A stretch of 64,000 nucleotides of DNA from Diphasiastrum complanatum (Eukaryota; Streptophyta; Lycopodiopsida; Lycopodiales; Lycopodiaceae): the NCBI GenBank assembly GCA_029204225.1, contig CM055110.1, positions 22,090,881 through 22,154,880 of the forward strand. The letters run 5' to 3'. The notes below the pieces were generated by a model, which was given only the letters and a program-made list of their open reading frames with translations, searched no databases and had not been told where the DNA came from. The position numbers and the translations under genes are program-made. Shown here in pieces: positions 12,395-24,000 of this stretch (its first letter is position 1; every line of letters begins with the position of its first letter).

Positions 12395-15084
12395 TTATGC
12401 AGAAGATGATGCTTTTGAGCTTTCTAACCCATCGCTATCATATCTGTCTAGTTCTTCACAAGGCTGTGGATATATTTTGCCTATCACTCTTCCTTGCAAA
12501 AAAGAGCATTGAAAGATGTGCTTCTTTTTTCTTGTGACCCCTACATTCATATTTTTTATTTCTAATCCCTTCACTGGCACTTCAGGACTGCCATATATCC
12601 TGACTGGGATCCGAACATCTCTTCCATAAACTCCATCAAAAGAGATATTTTCAACAACTGGCAAAGCATGTATATCAAAATTTTCATCTGGATGATCGCC
12701 ATAGTCTGTTTTTATAACTATACCTACCCTCACATTCTCCAGAGTAAGGTTTCTATATCTCACATTTGTAATGTAACCACCTCGTCCAGGGGTGGTTTTG
12801 ATACGTACACCGCGTCTTGAGCCCCACACAAGCAGATTCTCAACAGAGACATTGGTAACTCCCCCGGACATTTCGCTCCCAATTGAGACTCCAGCACTGC
12901 AAAACACATTGCTCAACCAGTAAAGAAAGTACAGATGGTCATGCGTGCCAGTTTACTCTTGTAGAATAAATTGAGGAAGCTTGAGATGTGAACTCTGTCT
13001 GGGTTATGGCTTCAGGCAACTCAAGATGACCTTAACAACTACTATGCACAGAAACAATGGCTTTGTGAGTACTAAGAACAGCAAATTGAAGAGTAGCTCA
13101 AGAGTATAAATCATGGTTGGTCTGTTATATTTCCTACCTAAGCAATATCTAAGGTCAAGGCAATCCATTCTTATAACTGATTACATACATAGTCTACAAA
13201 TAGCCGGTTGAGAGATTTGCGCACAAGAGGAAAATACTGTCATTGGTGTAAATTTCTTAACAAAGTTGCCCTCACCTGATTGGAGAGTGCACAGTGCAAT
13301 TTCGAATGCATATATTTGCTGATGGTCGACCATAGTCAATACCATATTGATCCCAGCCACTTTTGATAGCCACAGAATCATCTCCCACACTTATGTAACA
13401 ATTTTCTATAAGCATGTCCCGGCAAGAATCTGAAGAGCCAGTTGCACATAGTAGAAAGTGTGAATTAGATGTTCCAAGCATGCATAATCACAACTCCAAA
13501 ACAGTGAACTAAATAGCTACTTCAGTTTTTTTTTTTTCTCAGACACTGCTCATGTGTGGGCAGGGTTTGAACTTGAGTGGTCAATCCCAGGGAAAGAACC
13601 CTCTATCCACACAGAACAAGGGCCGATTACTTATCAGTTTTTTATTTGATTGTAAATTTCAAGAAGTATTGAAATTTACTTATGCGATCAAAAACATACT
13701 GACATACATAAAAAAATATTAGTTATGCCATTTTAAGCAAACTGGCATACTCATATATATCTAAATTCCCATAGAAATTTACTACTTCAAGAAACATAGC
13801 TGCCCTTACCAGGGTTGATTCCATCAGTATTGGGAGCATTCACAGGGTTTATGATTGTAAGGCCCCGAACAGTAACATTAGAGCAGTTAAATGGATGCAA
13901 TGTCCAAAACGGTGAGTTACGCAGAGTGATGTGTGAAATTTCTACATCTTTGGACCACATGAGTTGGATTAGTCGTCCTCGGGTATATTTAAGCTCCTTA
14001 CGCCTGTGCTTTTTCCACCATATTTCACCCTGTCCATCGATAGTCCCATTGTGTCCTGCACAAAGTCGCCAATCATAAAAGCCGAAAACCTCTGGTGCGC
14101 AGAATAATATGAAAGCAGGTTGCAGGATAAACAAACCAATGAACTATGAATTGATCATCAAAGGCTAAGAAAAACCATACGAAAATGCAGTTTGGATATA
14201 AATAATGAGATGAGGACATTGATGAATCAACAACGATATTATAATGTTGTAGTCCTCTAATCGGTGGCCTGTTGCAGAAAGTCTCCTTTCCTCAGGTCTG
14301 GAGTCGAGTCCACTCAGCTGAGCACAATGAGGACATACAAGAGTTGAAGAGAAAACAAATACAGCAATTTATTATGTCTGAGAAGATGAAACGAACCAGT
14401 TATAACGAGATCTTGCAAGTATTGCCCGTGGATTAGACTACCATAACGAGGACCAGGCAGTTCACGACCACGTCCGTACGATGGCAGTGCAGGCATGAGC
14501 TCCCAAAGACTCTCATCCTAAAAGCAAAACAAGCATATCATGACTTCATTCATTACGAAAGATAAAAATTGAGATATCCTTGATTAGGAAATAAAATACT
14601 AACTTCATAGACAGAAACCGCTGTATTTCAGATCAATATTGAGGATCCAAGAATCTTAAACGCTGTGCGATAAACTGACCTCTACGCCTAAAATAACTGC
14701 ATCTTCAGCTAAGAAAAGCGTCATGTGGCTGGTGAGGTTAAACGGAGCAGTAAGCCACACGCCCTCCGCCACGTTCAGCTGCCCGCCTCCATCCTTTCCA
14801 AGTCTAGATATGACATCCACCGCTCGCTTGAACGCTTCCGTGTTGAGAGTTTTCCCATCCGCCACTCCACCAAACTCCGTGAGGTTAAACACATGCGGCC
14901 GAAGCCTTGGAATCGGCCGCACCACTCTTTTAAACGTATATCCTGTGAACTTAAACCTCTGATAAATAAAAAGAACAGAGAATGCAATCAACCAAGATAG
15001 GTAGAAGCACCTTCGAAACGCAAATGAACGCAACAGGGGGGTACTTGACAGTATTCTTCGCAAATCCCCTCTCTGCCGAGCCAT
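12395..15084 (-). CDS. GH28 polygalacturonase-like protein, five exons, 475 aa
   Basis: Predicted cell-wall pectin-active glycoside hydrolase (right-handed beta-helix). Exons from the start: 15084-14680, 14517-14397, 14055-13810, 13429-13276, 12896-12395 (with stop TAA). All introns are GT..AG and the phases join. The ATG at 15084 is the first in frame; an in-frame TAA lies upstream. Residues 26-41 form a hydrophobic signal-anchor after a basic N-terminus. Family motifs: LTEFGGVADGKTLNT near the start of the helix, GTIDGQG at about 179, NTDGI at 251-255 (catalytic Asp 253), GDDS at 273-276 (two Asp kept, usual Cys replaced), SAGVSIGSEMSGG from 309, and RIK at 340-342. The His of the canonical GHGISIGS motif is Ala here, as in the plant subgroup around Arabidopsis At3g61490, which I recall with SAAIALGSEMSGG. 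Length is normal. The fold is secure; the substrate is not. Confidence 0.93.
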
Positions 15085-15240
15085 AACGTGCAACGCCACA
15101 ACGATCCCTTACAAGTACAATTGGCATGAAAGAGTAGCTGCTCTGCCCACGAACATCGCGTCGTTCATGCGGTTTTGGCCGTCGCCATCGCCGTCGCCAT
15201 CGCCATGCGCCATGAACGCAGGCATGAAAATAAATGTTAA
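15085..15240 (-). promoter_or_regulatory. 5' flank of the GH28 gene with a GCC-rich hexamer run
   Basis: Directly upstream of the GH28 start, 15180-15212 contains a run of CGCCAT/CGCCGT hexamers, much more GC-rich than its surroundings. It probably lies in the 5' UTR. No TATA box could be assigned with confidence. Confidence 0.35.
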
Positions 15241-15291
15241 TGATTAGTACAAGTAAGGTACATTATTTCAAGTGCATTCATCAATTTCCTC

Positions 15292-15465
15292 TGATGCTTC
15301 TTGGTTTCCAAGGGGAAGGAAGGGGAGTCTCCAACTTAAAAGGGGAGTCTATAACTTTCTAATGCTTCTTGGTTTTCAAGGGAAAAAGGGAGTCTCCAAC
15401 TTGAAGGGGAGTCTGTAACTTTGTAATGCTTTTTGGTTTCCAACGGGAGTGTCGAACTTGAGACC
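15292..15465. repeat. Tandem repeat, about 64-68 bp unit, 2.6 copies
   Basis: Units start at 15292, 15360 and 15424, each beginning TRATGCTTYTTGGTTT and containing GGGAGTCTCCAACTT or a close variant. The third unit is partial. It lies between the GH28 gene and the copia remnant. Confidence 0.85.
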
Positions 15466-15891
15466 AAAGAAATTTTGGATGTGAAGCTAACCAATTGAGC
15501 CAACCCGTTGGATCAATTTCTTGTAATGCTACAGCCCACTTTGTAATGATAAAACAAAATTAGGTCTTTCCATTTTTATGACGTTTAGGTCATTTTTTAA
15601 TCATTCCACATTTTTATGTTTATGAATCCATCCATAGTGATAAAGTATTTGCTAAAAAAAAGTTAAAGTGTCAAGCTTAAGTGATTCTAGCATTCTTCGA
15701 ACGCTGCAATAGTGAATGAATATCTTCAAGCATACACCAACAACATTGTGTGGCTACAAAATAATCTAGCATGAGAAATGTCTTCCATTGTCATCAAGAA
15801 ATAATATTTTTAAGTTGGAACTCACTTGTTATTAGAGGACCATCACGTGGTCTTTCATACAAAATTTGCCCCATGGCTAGTGATTAATCAA

Positions 15892-15892
<1 letters not shown>

Positions 15893-15959
<67 letters not shown>
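15893..15959. repeat. (CA)n-TATATA-(TG)n palindromic microsatellite
   Basis: A run of CA (15893-15928) meets a run of TG (from 15933) across a TATATA centre at 15930/15931. The arms 15902-15930 and 15931-15959 are exact reverse complements, making a perfect 58-bp palindrome able to form a hairpin or cruciform. Confidence 0.97.
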
Positions 15960-15963
<4 letters not shown>

Positions 15964-16624
15964 ATTCTCCAACAATTTCACCCTAATTTAATGGTGCATG
16001 GAACTTGCCTGGTTGGCGATGCCTAGAACCTATCGATTTCTATCTCCTAATATTTTGACTATGGGTAGGCTTGATCTGGAAGCAACAGGGAGAGCTGGCA
16101 CAGCCGACGTTGGTGGTTGAGTGCAATGACGAGACGCATGAGGCGAGTGGGGTGAAACTATCTCACTGAAAACCAATCGACGACTCTGTGATGTGCTTGC
16201 TTGGTGGGAAGATTTGACCGGTGTTAGCTCATAAATAACTAACACGAAATCAACCCAAAATCCATGCACTTTATTTTCCAAATAAGACTGCCAATGAAGA
16301 GAGGAGAGAGCCAGCTGCAAATTGTCTTTTTGTGTTAGCCTTAATGGCTCTCTTCAACTCCCCAAGGACGGTCTTATGCCAATCATAAGGCTAGACTTTC
16401 TCCTTCACAAAATCTATATGGGATTTGACCAAACGATGGAGGATTTGTGAAAACTATCCTCTCCTTCTATAGGTTTTCCACCATCATGGAGTTATTCAGA
16501 AGATGTGCGGCAGCCTGGAGGACAGAATCTTTGATGGCGTCTATAAGGTAACCATCATTAGTTTGATATTGATTCATCCTGGTGTCCACAAATGGTTCAA
16601 TAACCTAATTGGCTTGTTTATGCA

Positions 16625-17822
16625 AAGGGGGGGATCGAGGTCCATACCTTATGTGAAGGAGCCAAAGCCATGAGGTTAGGTGCAAATCTTCCTAAATCCT
16701 TTTGGGATCAAGCTTTGTTGTGTGTTAATTTTCTATGCAATAGATGGCCAAGTGTGTTTGGATGGAAAACTCTTTTGAAGTCTTGTTTGGTAGAAGGCTG
16801 AGTGTCAAGTTTTTCAAAACTTTTGGATGCATTTGCTATTTCAATATCACTCTTGATGATGGGACAAAGGAGGATCCATCTTCAAGGAAAGGTATATTTG
16901 TTGGTTATAGTGAGGTGAGCATATCCTTGTATAGTTAATTTTTGTCTCCTTTAATTTTTGTATAAAGTTTTTAGTGGTGATGTGTATGTTGGATCTAACA
17001 TTCTTGATTATGCATTGTTGATGATACTTTGGATGTTGATGTTGAAGAGCCTACTTCAAATCAAAAGCCAAGGAGAACATCAAGGCAAAGGCAACAACCT
17101 TTGAGACTCACTTATGATGAAAAAGATAAGCAAGCAACTATGTTTTCCTAACCTCTTTTGATGAACCTACATGTGTAGATGAAGCAAGAAAAAAGAGAGG
17201 AGTGGATCCAAGCAATGGATCTTGAGTATCAAGATTTTTGGAACTTTTTCGGTGTGGAGAATGACACATGGTGATTGTTGGAACTTCCAAAGGACAAGAA
17301 GGCTATTGGATGCAAGTGGATCTTCAAAGTGAAGACGTTGATGGATTAATCAACAAGTATAATGCAAGGTTGGTGGCAAAAGGATATGTTCAAGAGTATG
17401 GAATTGACTATGACGAGACCTTTGCACCCGTGGCAAAGATGGTAAGCATTCGGGTTATCATATCTCTTGCAACACTTTTTGGATGGGATCTATGGCAATT
17501 GGATATCACACATGCATTCTTGAATGGTGATCTTGAGGAAGAAGTGTTTATGGAGTTACCCGAGGGCTACATTTCACATGGCAAGCCTAATCATGTGTGT
17601 TTTCTACAAAAGAGTTTATTTGGACTTAAGCAAGCACCAAGGAGTTGGTATGCTAAGCTTAACATCTTCTACTTTCTCAAAAATTCAAGATGAGTGAGTA
17701 TGATCATTCACTTTACTATAGATTTGTTGGAAATGATGTTACTATTATTCTAATCTATGTGGATGATATAATTTTGAGTGGAGGCAACAATCAAGATATT
17801 GATGATATCAAGATGGCAGTAA
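16625..17822 (+). mobile_element. Ty1/copia element 1: broken integrase and reverse transcriptase
   Basis: Begins inside the integrase C-terminus (KAMRLGANLPKSFWDQALL at about 16668), so the 5' half is missing. After a connector, reverse transcriptase blocks follow: AIGCKWIFKVK (about 17300), GIDYDETFAPVAKMVSIR (about 17400), LDITHAFLNGDLEEEVFME (about 17499), FGLKQAPRSWY and, after a frameshift, ILIYVDDIILSGG (about 17751) with the catalytic YVDD box intact. Frames change several times and stops are present, so it is not functional. The sequence breaks off near 17822. Together with the LTR at 19477-20130 it is the remains of one element. Confidence 0.85.
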
Positions 17823-19476
17823 AACCAAAAATGATTCATCAAGTTAGAACTCTCGAAAGTCATAACCCTTTCGAACGACTTCAACCAAGAAATCTAAACG
17901 AAAAACAAAGGTAAATCCATAAGAGAAAGCAGATGAAATTCAACATGACATGCCAGATTACTTTAAAAGCTATAGTCTGAATGATGTCATGATTATGCTG
18001 CCAAAAGTTCATCGTGAACCTGAAGACCAAGTGCCAGAAACGCAAGAAGTTTACAATGGAGTAGCTAGGACACAACAAAAGATTTAGCATCTACCATATG
18101 AAATCTTTTTAGAATAGAATTCACATACTTCAAGATAAATGAAAGTTCTAAATACCTCTATTACCAAGATATAATGCAAAAGAACAAGATCATGCACATC
18201 AAACTCTTTTAATTGTTGTATTAAGGAGGTTGTCAAGAAAAGTTGCAACTATATCAGGGGCATGGATGACGAGCTCAAATTCTAAGTCTTCGACATCATG
18301 TGTGTGACGTAAGATTAGAAGCTCCTCTAGTGGGAAAAAACGAAAAGGAGACAAAAATTAACTATACAAGGATATGCATAGGGTATGCAATGGATAGTGC
18401 TATATATACCCTTGTAACTAAGACCTGGATTAATTTATCTGAAAGAGTTCTAACTAAAAGTGTCACTAAGCTACCTAATTATAGCGGACTTTCTAAGCCT
18501 AGTGTTCTAAGGGTCAAACCATTGCTTTTACCCTATCTAATCGGCCTAACTGTTCCTATGATTTGCCTATCTATTCTTATGAAATACCTAAAGCTAACTA
18601 ACTACCTCACTCATACTAACTTATAATCCTACTAGCCACTGGATTGATGCTACGACCTGAAGTCAATTGACAGGTAGAGCCTGAAAGCTATGATCCAAAG
18701 CAATCAAATTTAAATGATTTTATCACGAGTAAACAAATTAATCTGAATAAATTGACTTAACCAATGATAGCCTAGACTATGAGTAATTATAGGTGTTATG
18801 TCCATGACCAGTACATAGGATTCAATATACTCCTAGTCTTGATAACGGTACTCCAATGAAACAAGCTATTAGTTATGCCACATCATATTGGACATGACCC
18901 AAAAAAATGGAGTTAGTACAAGGTTTTGGACCGTATGTGCAATATATGGTCAAACTAGCTATATTGGTTTGCATCATTTTGATGTTGTACTAGCATTCTT
19001 GGCTAGTTTTGCGGATGGAAATGAAGCTATTGGAGGTTCATTATGTCACTCATTCATGGCCAAGTCATCAAGTGTTGATGATATCTCGTGGCAAAATGGC
19101 AATGGAGGCTCATTCATGGAGTTTTTTGGTGGAGACATATTAAGAAAGGACAAAGTTGGAGGAGATAAGCAAGCAAATGGTCATTACTCACATTCATTGT
19201 TCGGTTGCTGTAATTTTTCAAAGAGTTCAAAGTTTAAAACATGGAGGAATCATTTCATTTACATTTTATTTGGTTCTTCATGTTCTGGTTACATCTTGAT
19301 GTGTAAAATTGATGTAAGAGATAGTGAAACATCCAATTTGGACACCATTCTCTATATCATTTATGGAAACTACTTTAAAACATTAGAAATGAGATCTATA
19401 CTTAGGATGGAGATCATTCTAAAGTTGGATCAAAGTAGTATGGTTAAAACTATGCCAAAACTAGTTGAAGAGGGAG
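17823..19476 (+). mobile_element. Rearranged segment between copia 1 RT and its 3' LTR, with a gypsy LTR fragment
   Basis: From 17823 the copia reading ends and no RNase H can be followed. At about 18793-18905 the sequence resembles the start of the gypsy LTR at 28575 (TGTTAYGTCCA near the start, then a shared TAGGATTCAA and GGTACTCCA). A 197-codon ORF at 18888-19481 follows, without recognisable motifs. It ends at a purine-rich AGAGGGAG directly before the copia LTR, so the far end is probably the 3' untranslated end of copia 1. Confidence 0.5.
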
Positions 19477-19770
19477 TGTGAGAAATTTCAACTAGTTTAG
19501 TCATATTTTGGTTAATTGTCAATATTAAGCCAATATGCATTTTTAGACTTAGAGATAAATTTTATGAAAGTTATTTTAGTCTAATTTCATTTGAATTACC
19601 ACTTTTAAAAAGTGTGGAAAAGTTAGGAGGTCGAGTTTGGAAGGTTCAAATTTGAACACTTGGTTCATTGAATCTAGGCCACAATAGTAGGGTTTTTGTT
19701 ATGGAGGGAAACCAAGATCATTAATGAGGCATAGACCTGTTATATATAGTGTAAACTCGTGGGAAGAGAT

Positions 19771-19832
<62 letters not shown>

Positions 19833-20130
19833 CATGCTCATCTATCCATTGGTGCACATTCTTGATGATATCTTGCAATCTTGTGTGTATAATGCTCATA
19901 TTTTGCTATTTTTGGATCCACACGAGAGAAATACAGTAGGGTACTGTTATTGTTCGGACAATAATTTCATTTTGTCATATGTTTGATGTTTGATCAATAT
20001 CTTGTTGAGTTTACATCTCTTTCATCAAGTAGATGTTGATTTTCTACATTGCAAATGGTGTAAATTGTGTTGGCTTTCATAACCAAAGATCAAGGGACAT
20101 ATTGGATCTTAAATGATTTGAAGTTCTTCA
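19477..20130 (+). repeat. Copia family LTR (3' LTR of copia element 1)
   Basis: Starts TGTGAGAAATTTC right after the purine tract AGAGGGAG, and can be followed along its full length against the solo LTR at 29512-30161: shared stretches include ACTTAGAG near the start, ATCCATTGGTGCAC in the middle, TTTTTGGATCCACACG and AACCAAAGATCA near the end. It differs mainly by an expanded (CT)n. The end near 20130 is estimated from the homologue. Confidence 0.8.
19774..19828. repeat. (CT)n microsatellite inside the copia LTR
   Basis: About 55 bp of uninterrupted CT. The homologous LTR at 29512 has only a short CT-rich patch here, so the array expanded after the two copies separated. Confidence 0.97.
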
Positions 20131-20867
20131 AAACCTTTTCATTGGGTCTCCAGCCATAAAAATGGCACACCAATGTAATCAATTGAACTTTTTATCTTAA
20201 GATTCACAGGTGGCCAAACTATTTTTAAGGCTACATGACCTAGATGAAAGGGCTGACGAAATTTTATTCATGGGTAGATAGAAAATGTAACTGGTGAGAT
20301 ATAAAAATGTAACCGATAAATTTTTTTCAAAAATAGGTATCATAAAATATTTGACGATTTTTTATACAAGCATATAAACCTTTTTATAAGTAAAAGTTTT
20401 CAAAAACATGAAAAGTTTTATATAATGCAAGGTTTTTTTTTTTTTTTTTCTTTTAAGGATAACTCAAAAGAGGTTATAGTGCAAAAGCAAGGAACCAAGT
20501 GCAAGGACAAGAGGCCTTAGGAAGGCCAAAAGGTAGTGTTCCTTATTATTATTACTAAAAGGTTTAGGGCTTTCACCTTTCCCGCCATTGCACTACACTT
20601 GTAGTCACAGCAGCAGCACAGCACATTGATGCCACAGCGCATTCATTCTTCCGATTCCATCGGATCACTGCTTTCTTTCTCCTATAATAATCATTTAATA
20701 CTACTAATAGTACGTAATATGCAATGCAATGCGGCAAAGCAGCTTGTGGAAGCGATCGATCGGAGTCTCTCGAACATTTTCCTTGAGCTCCTCCTGCCTT
20801 GCCTTGCCCTTGCTGCTGCACAAGTATCAGTAGCAGTAGCAGTGGTAGGATCATCACAAGCATAATT
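20131..20867 (+). promoter_or_regulatory. Promoter and 5' UTR region of NUP210
   Basis: Holds no other gene. A poly-T tract lies at about 20432-20449. The start codon at 20868 is preceded by an in-frame TGA at 20784 and by CT-rich then (AGT/AGC)-repeat sequence that looks like 5' UTR. No TATA box near a sensible position was identified, and the transcription start cannot be placed. Confidence 0.4.
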
Positions 20868-21076
20868 ATGTTCATGGTGATGGTGAAGCGAGCTGAGTTC
20901 ACATGGATTTTGGTGTTGTTAGTGTTTTCGTCGTTTTTACGGTTATGTAGAGCAGATGGTGTTGCTATGGCTGGCGGGGGAGGCCCTCACATCAGCAACC
21001 TCAATCTGCTGCTGCCTCAAATGGCCTCGCATCCTGTCCATTATCGTCTTCAAGCATCGGGTGGCTGTTTCACCTG
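20868..21076 (+). CDS. NUP210: NUP210 exon 1 (aa 1-69)
   Basis: First in-frame ATG after TGA at 20784. Encodes the signal peptide (likely cleaved near RLCRA) and the conserved opening [14 protein letters not shown]. It ends inside the Trp codon of GGCFTW (TG|GTCAGT), phase 2. Confidence 0.88.
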
Positions 21077-24000
21077 GTCAGTGAGCTCCCAATCCATTCA
21101 TTTGATTTCTGTACTCGTTTCTATGCTTATCTTAATTCAATGAACAGGTCTATTGCTGACACTGAATTGTTCTGAGATTTCCATTCAACAAGCACCGGTG
21201 CAAATTTTGACACTCTACATGTACGTGAGATATTGTGACCAAAAGGTTGTAGCGAACTTCTATGAACTGGCAACTGCTCACTGATAAATTTGTATGCGTG
21301 GTTACCGTTGATAAATTTGACATGGTATTCTCTCTTCAGTCGAGCTAGACTGACATGAGTATTTGGATAGGTTTATGGAATTATATTATCATACTAGTCA
21401 ATTGTGCCCGTCGATGACGGACAATGAGCGTTTACCCACAAAAAGTGTTTATATATGTTTGGAGGCTGTGTTTTTGTTACCATTTTTAAAAACCTATTGA
21501 ACATTTCGTTTTCCAAATGGGTGACATTTTTTTTGCTGGCAAAGCGTGACATTTTTGCCGACAAAAGCGTGACATTTTTTATGGCACCTCACACATTCTC
21601 TCTCTAAAATAGTTTTATACTATATAGATTATCAATTTGGAGATTTGGATGGTACTATGTGTTTTGTACCCCAGTTTCAATTGGCGGCTGCAAAGTACAA
21701 CGAAGCATTGAATCTGCAAGCAAAAGACATCAGCACATTGGTCGTATGTGAGATTATAATCTGGGCTTTATACTAAGCTTTTGGTCACCATTCCCAGCTC
21801 AGATAATTGGAGTCTTGAAACTGTGAAACACTGATGAGGTATATGAAAAGGCCATGCGTAGTGAAATAGGATCATTTGGATCGAGTTGAAACATGTGTCT
21901 AGTGGAGAACTGTATCAAATTGCCACGAAAAAAGTATCATACATCACTAAAAAGTCTTCTCCTTTCAGAATATGAAATGGCCGGTACATCACATGTTATA
22001 CCCGTAAAGCCAATGTGCCAACATGACAGGTTTTGGGGTCATTCCCTCGATTGGTCAAAGCCTGTTCATACGTAACCCTAATCGATGGTTGAGTTAGGTG
22101 CAGCCTTAATGGGCTCTTGAGACTCAAGGATGAAGCGACAATTTGAATTTGAAAAAGAGGGAATAAGTTTTTGCTAGACTTCAGAAAAGGGGAGGTGGCT
22201 ACATGGAGTCCTCCATTAGGGCAAGCATAGCCATTTTGGCACACTAAAACACAATGTCCTTCTTAGACGTGGTATCCTGTTATACTGATTTGGGGACATC
22301 CTTCATTGGACCTGCTTGAGAGTTTTGCTTTAGGAAGCACATTCGTGATGCCCCGAAGTGTAGATTATTTCACACCACTGTTTCACCTACATCTATGTAT
22401 ATAACGGAGGCTTGGTGCACAGGGATTCTCGGGTCAGAGTGGATTAGTATTTCACATGTACAGGTCACTATGCGCATGTATGATCCGGGCCAAGCCCTTC
22501 ATCACCAGATCATCCTTGCTAAGTTTGCTGTCATACCACTTCAGGTTGAGGCTATTTTTAGGTTGATTACATACATCTAGAGAGTGATGAGTCTTCTGAT
22601 TTCACGTTATTCATGCATGGCTATCGTAACAATGGTATCAAAGCTATTGTATCATGGCATCCACTTAGGTGATTAAAGAAATAGTTGTATTTGTTGGTGG
22701 ATTTTGGGCAAGTGAGTGCTATTTTCAATGTAATATTAAAAATATATCATTTTTTTTTGTGTTTGTGCAATCTGTATTTCTTGGAAAACGTTTTTTGATC
22801 TGATGAGGTTTAACTCCACATGAGCCAAATAGAGCTACAAGCTATATAACACCTTTTGTATGTTGAAAAGGGTTTATGAAATGAGTCTCAAAAGCATTAA
22901 AGATGACCTCCACAAATCAGGGATTGCATCACTCTTATGATGCGGGAGGTTTAATAAAGCAATGACAAAGTAGTGTTTATGAGTGCTATGCTTGAGGATG
23001 TCAAGGTTACACTATAAATCTTATGATATTGAGTTGTATCCCATTGTTTATGCTCTAACATTATTACTTGTATGGAGCTCAATTTACTGTTTTTGTTGAT
23101 CACCATATTTTAAAATACTTATGTGTTTGTTCGGATTCAAAGGTGGAAGGCTCATTGGGTAGAGCTCTTGAGCACACTATAAGTACAATTATTCTTGTGG
23201 ATGCTAATGCAAGATTGCATAGAGCGAACTAAATGTTGAAGGTGTTCAGTCCACTTGTGAAGATTAGTGGTGGTTGATTAGAGAACTAGCTAGTCTTTGG
23301 CAGTAGGTGTATGTATTCTCCTCTTTTGTGAAGGATGTCTAAAGATTAATGACTCCTCCAATAGACGGCTATGCATATCCCTTTTCATTGCACTTCATTT
23401 GGCTTGGTGAAAGATGTCTAGAGATTAACAAATCATCCAATAGATAATTGGGCATGCCGTTTTTCATCGTGCTTCATTTGGCTTGGAAGAGAATGCAGTA
23501 ATTTCACAAGTATTAATGACAATTTGGTAGCATCAAAACTCAAGTGGAGATAGAATCAATCTAAGATAACGTCGTACAATAAATACAAAAACCCATTTGT
23601 GAAGGTGCTATTTTCTCTTTGAAAAGTGTTAACTCAAGTTCAACAAAGATTTACAAGTTGCCTTTTTCGGACTAGGCCTGAAATGTATTTAATAACTTTG
23701 TGAGGACCCAGTTACACATCTAATGACATGTGGAGCTAGTGCATGGGTTAAGAGGGCTATTGTCATTGTGTAGAGTATCAATAGTAATGAAAAGCTTTTG
23801 TGGGAATATTCTTGGCTTGCATGGGGGCATGCATAGTTAAAGCTAAGCCTATATATCCAGGTGGGAACTCGCCCTACTACCATTCTAGATACAGAATTTT
23901 ATTAATAGTTTCCTCTCTCTACACCTGCATCCTATCCCGTGGCTCGGGGGTGATGCTAATAGTGGTTGATCAGTGGCTTCTCATCGGTTGGGTGGTTTTG

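Noticed and set aside
14723-15000. Plus-strand ORFs of 79 and 91 codons
   Set aside because: They lie antisense to GH28 exon 1, whose protein is clearly conserved.
15240-15470. CRISPR-like repeat array
   Set aside because: Only 2.6 long units without spacers; an ordinary eukaryotic tandem repeat.
19699-19986. Ser-Leu and Arg-Glu repeat ORFs on both strands
   Set aside because: They are translations of the (CT)n microsatellite within an LTR.
20799-20867. Upstream extension of NUP210 beginning at TTG 20799
   Set aside because: It needs a non-ATG start, gives a Cys/Ser-rich stretch unlike a signal peptide, and the first in-frame ATG at 20868 gives a proper hydrophobic leader.
20573-20902. Minus-strand ORF of 109 codons opposite the NUP210 start
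   Set aside because: Low-complexity Leu and Ala/Val runs, no motifs, and it overlaps exon 1.
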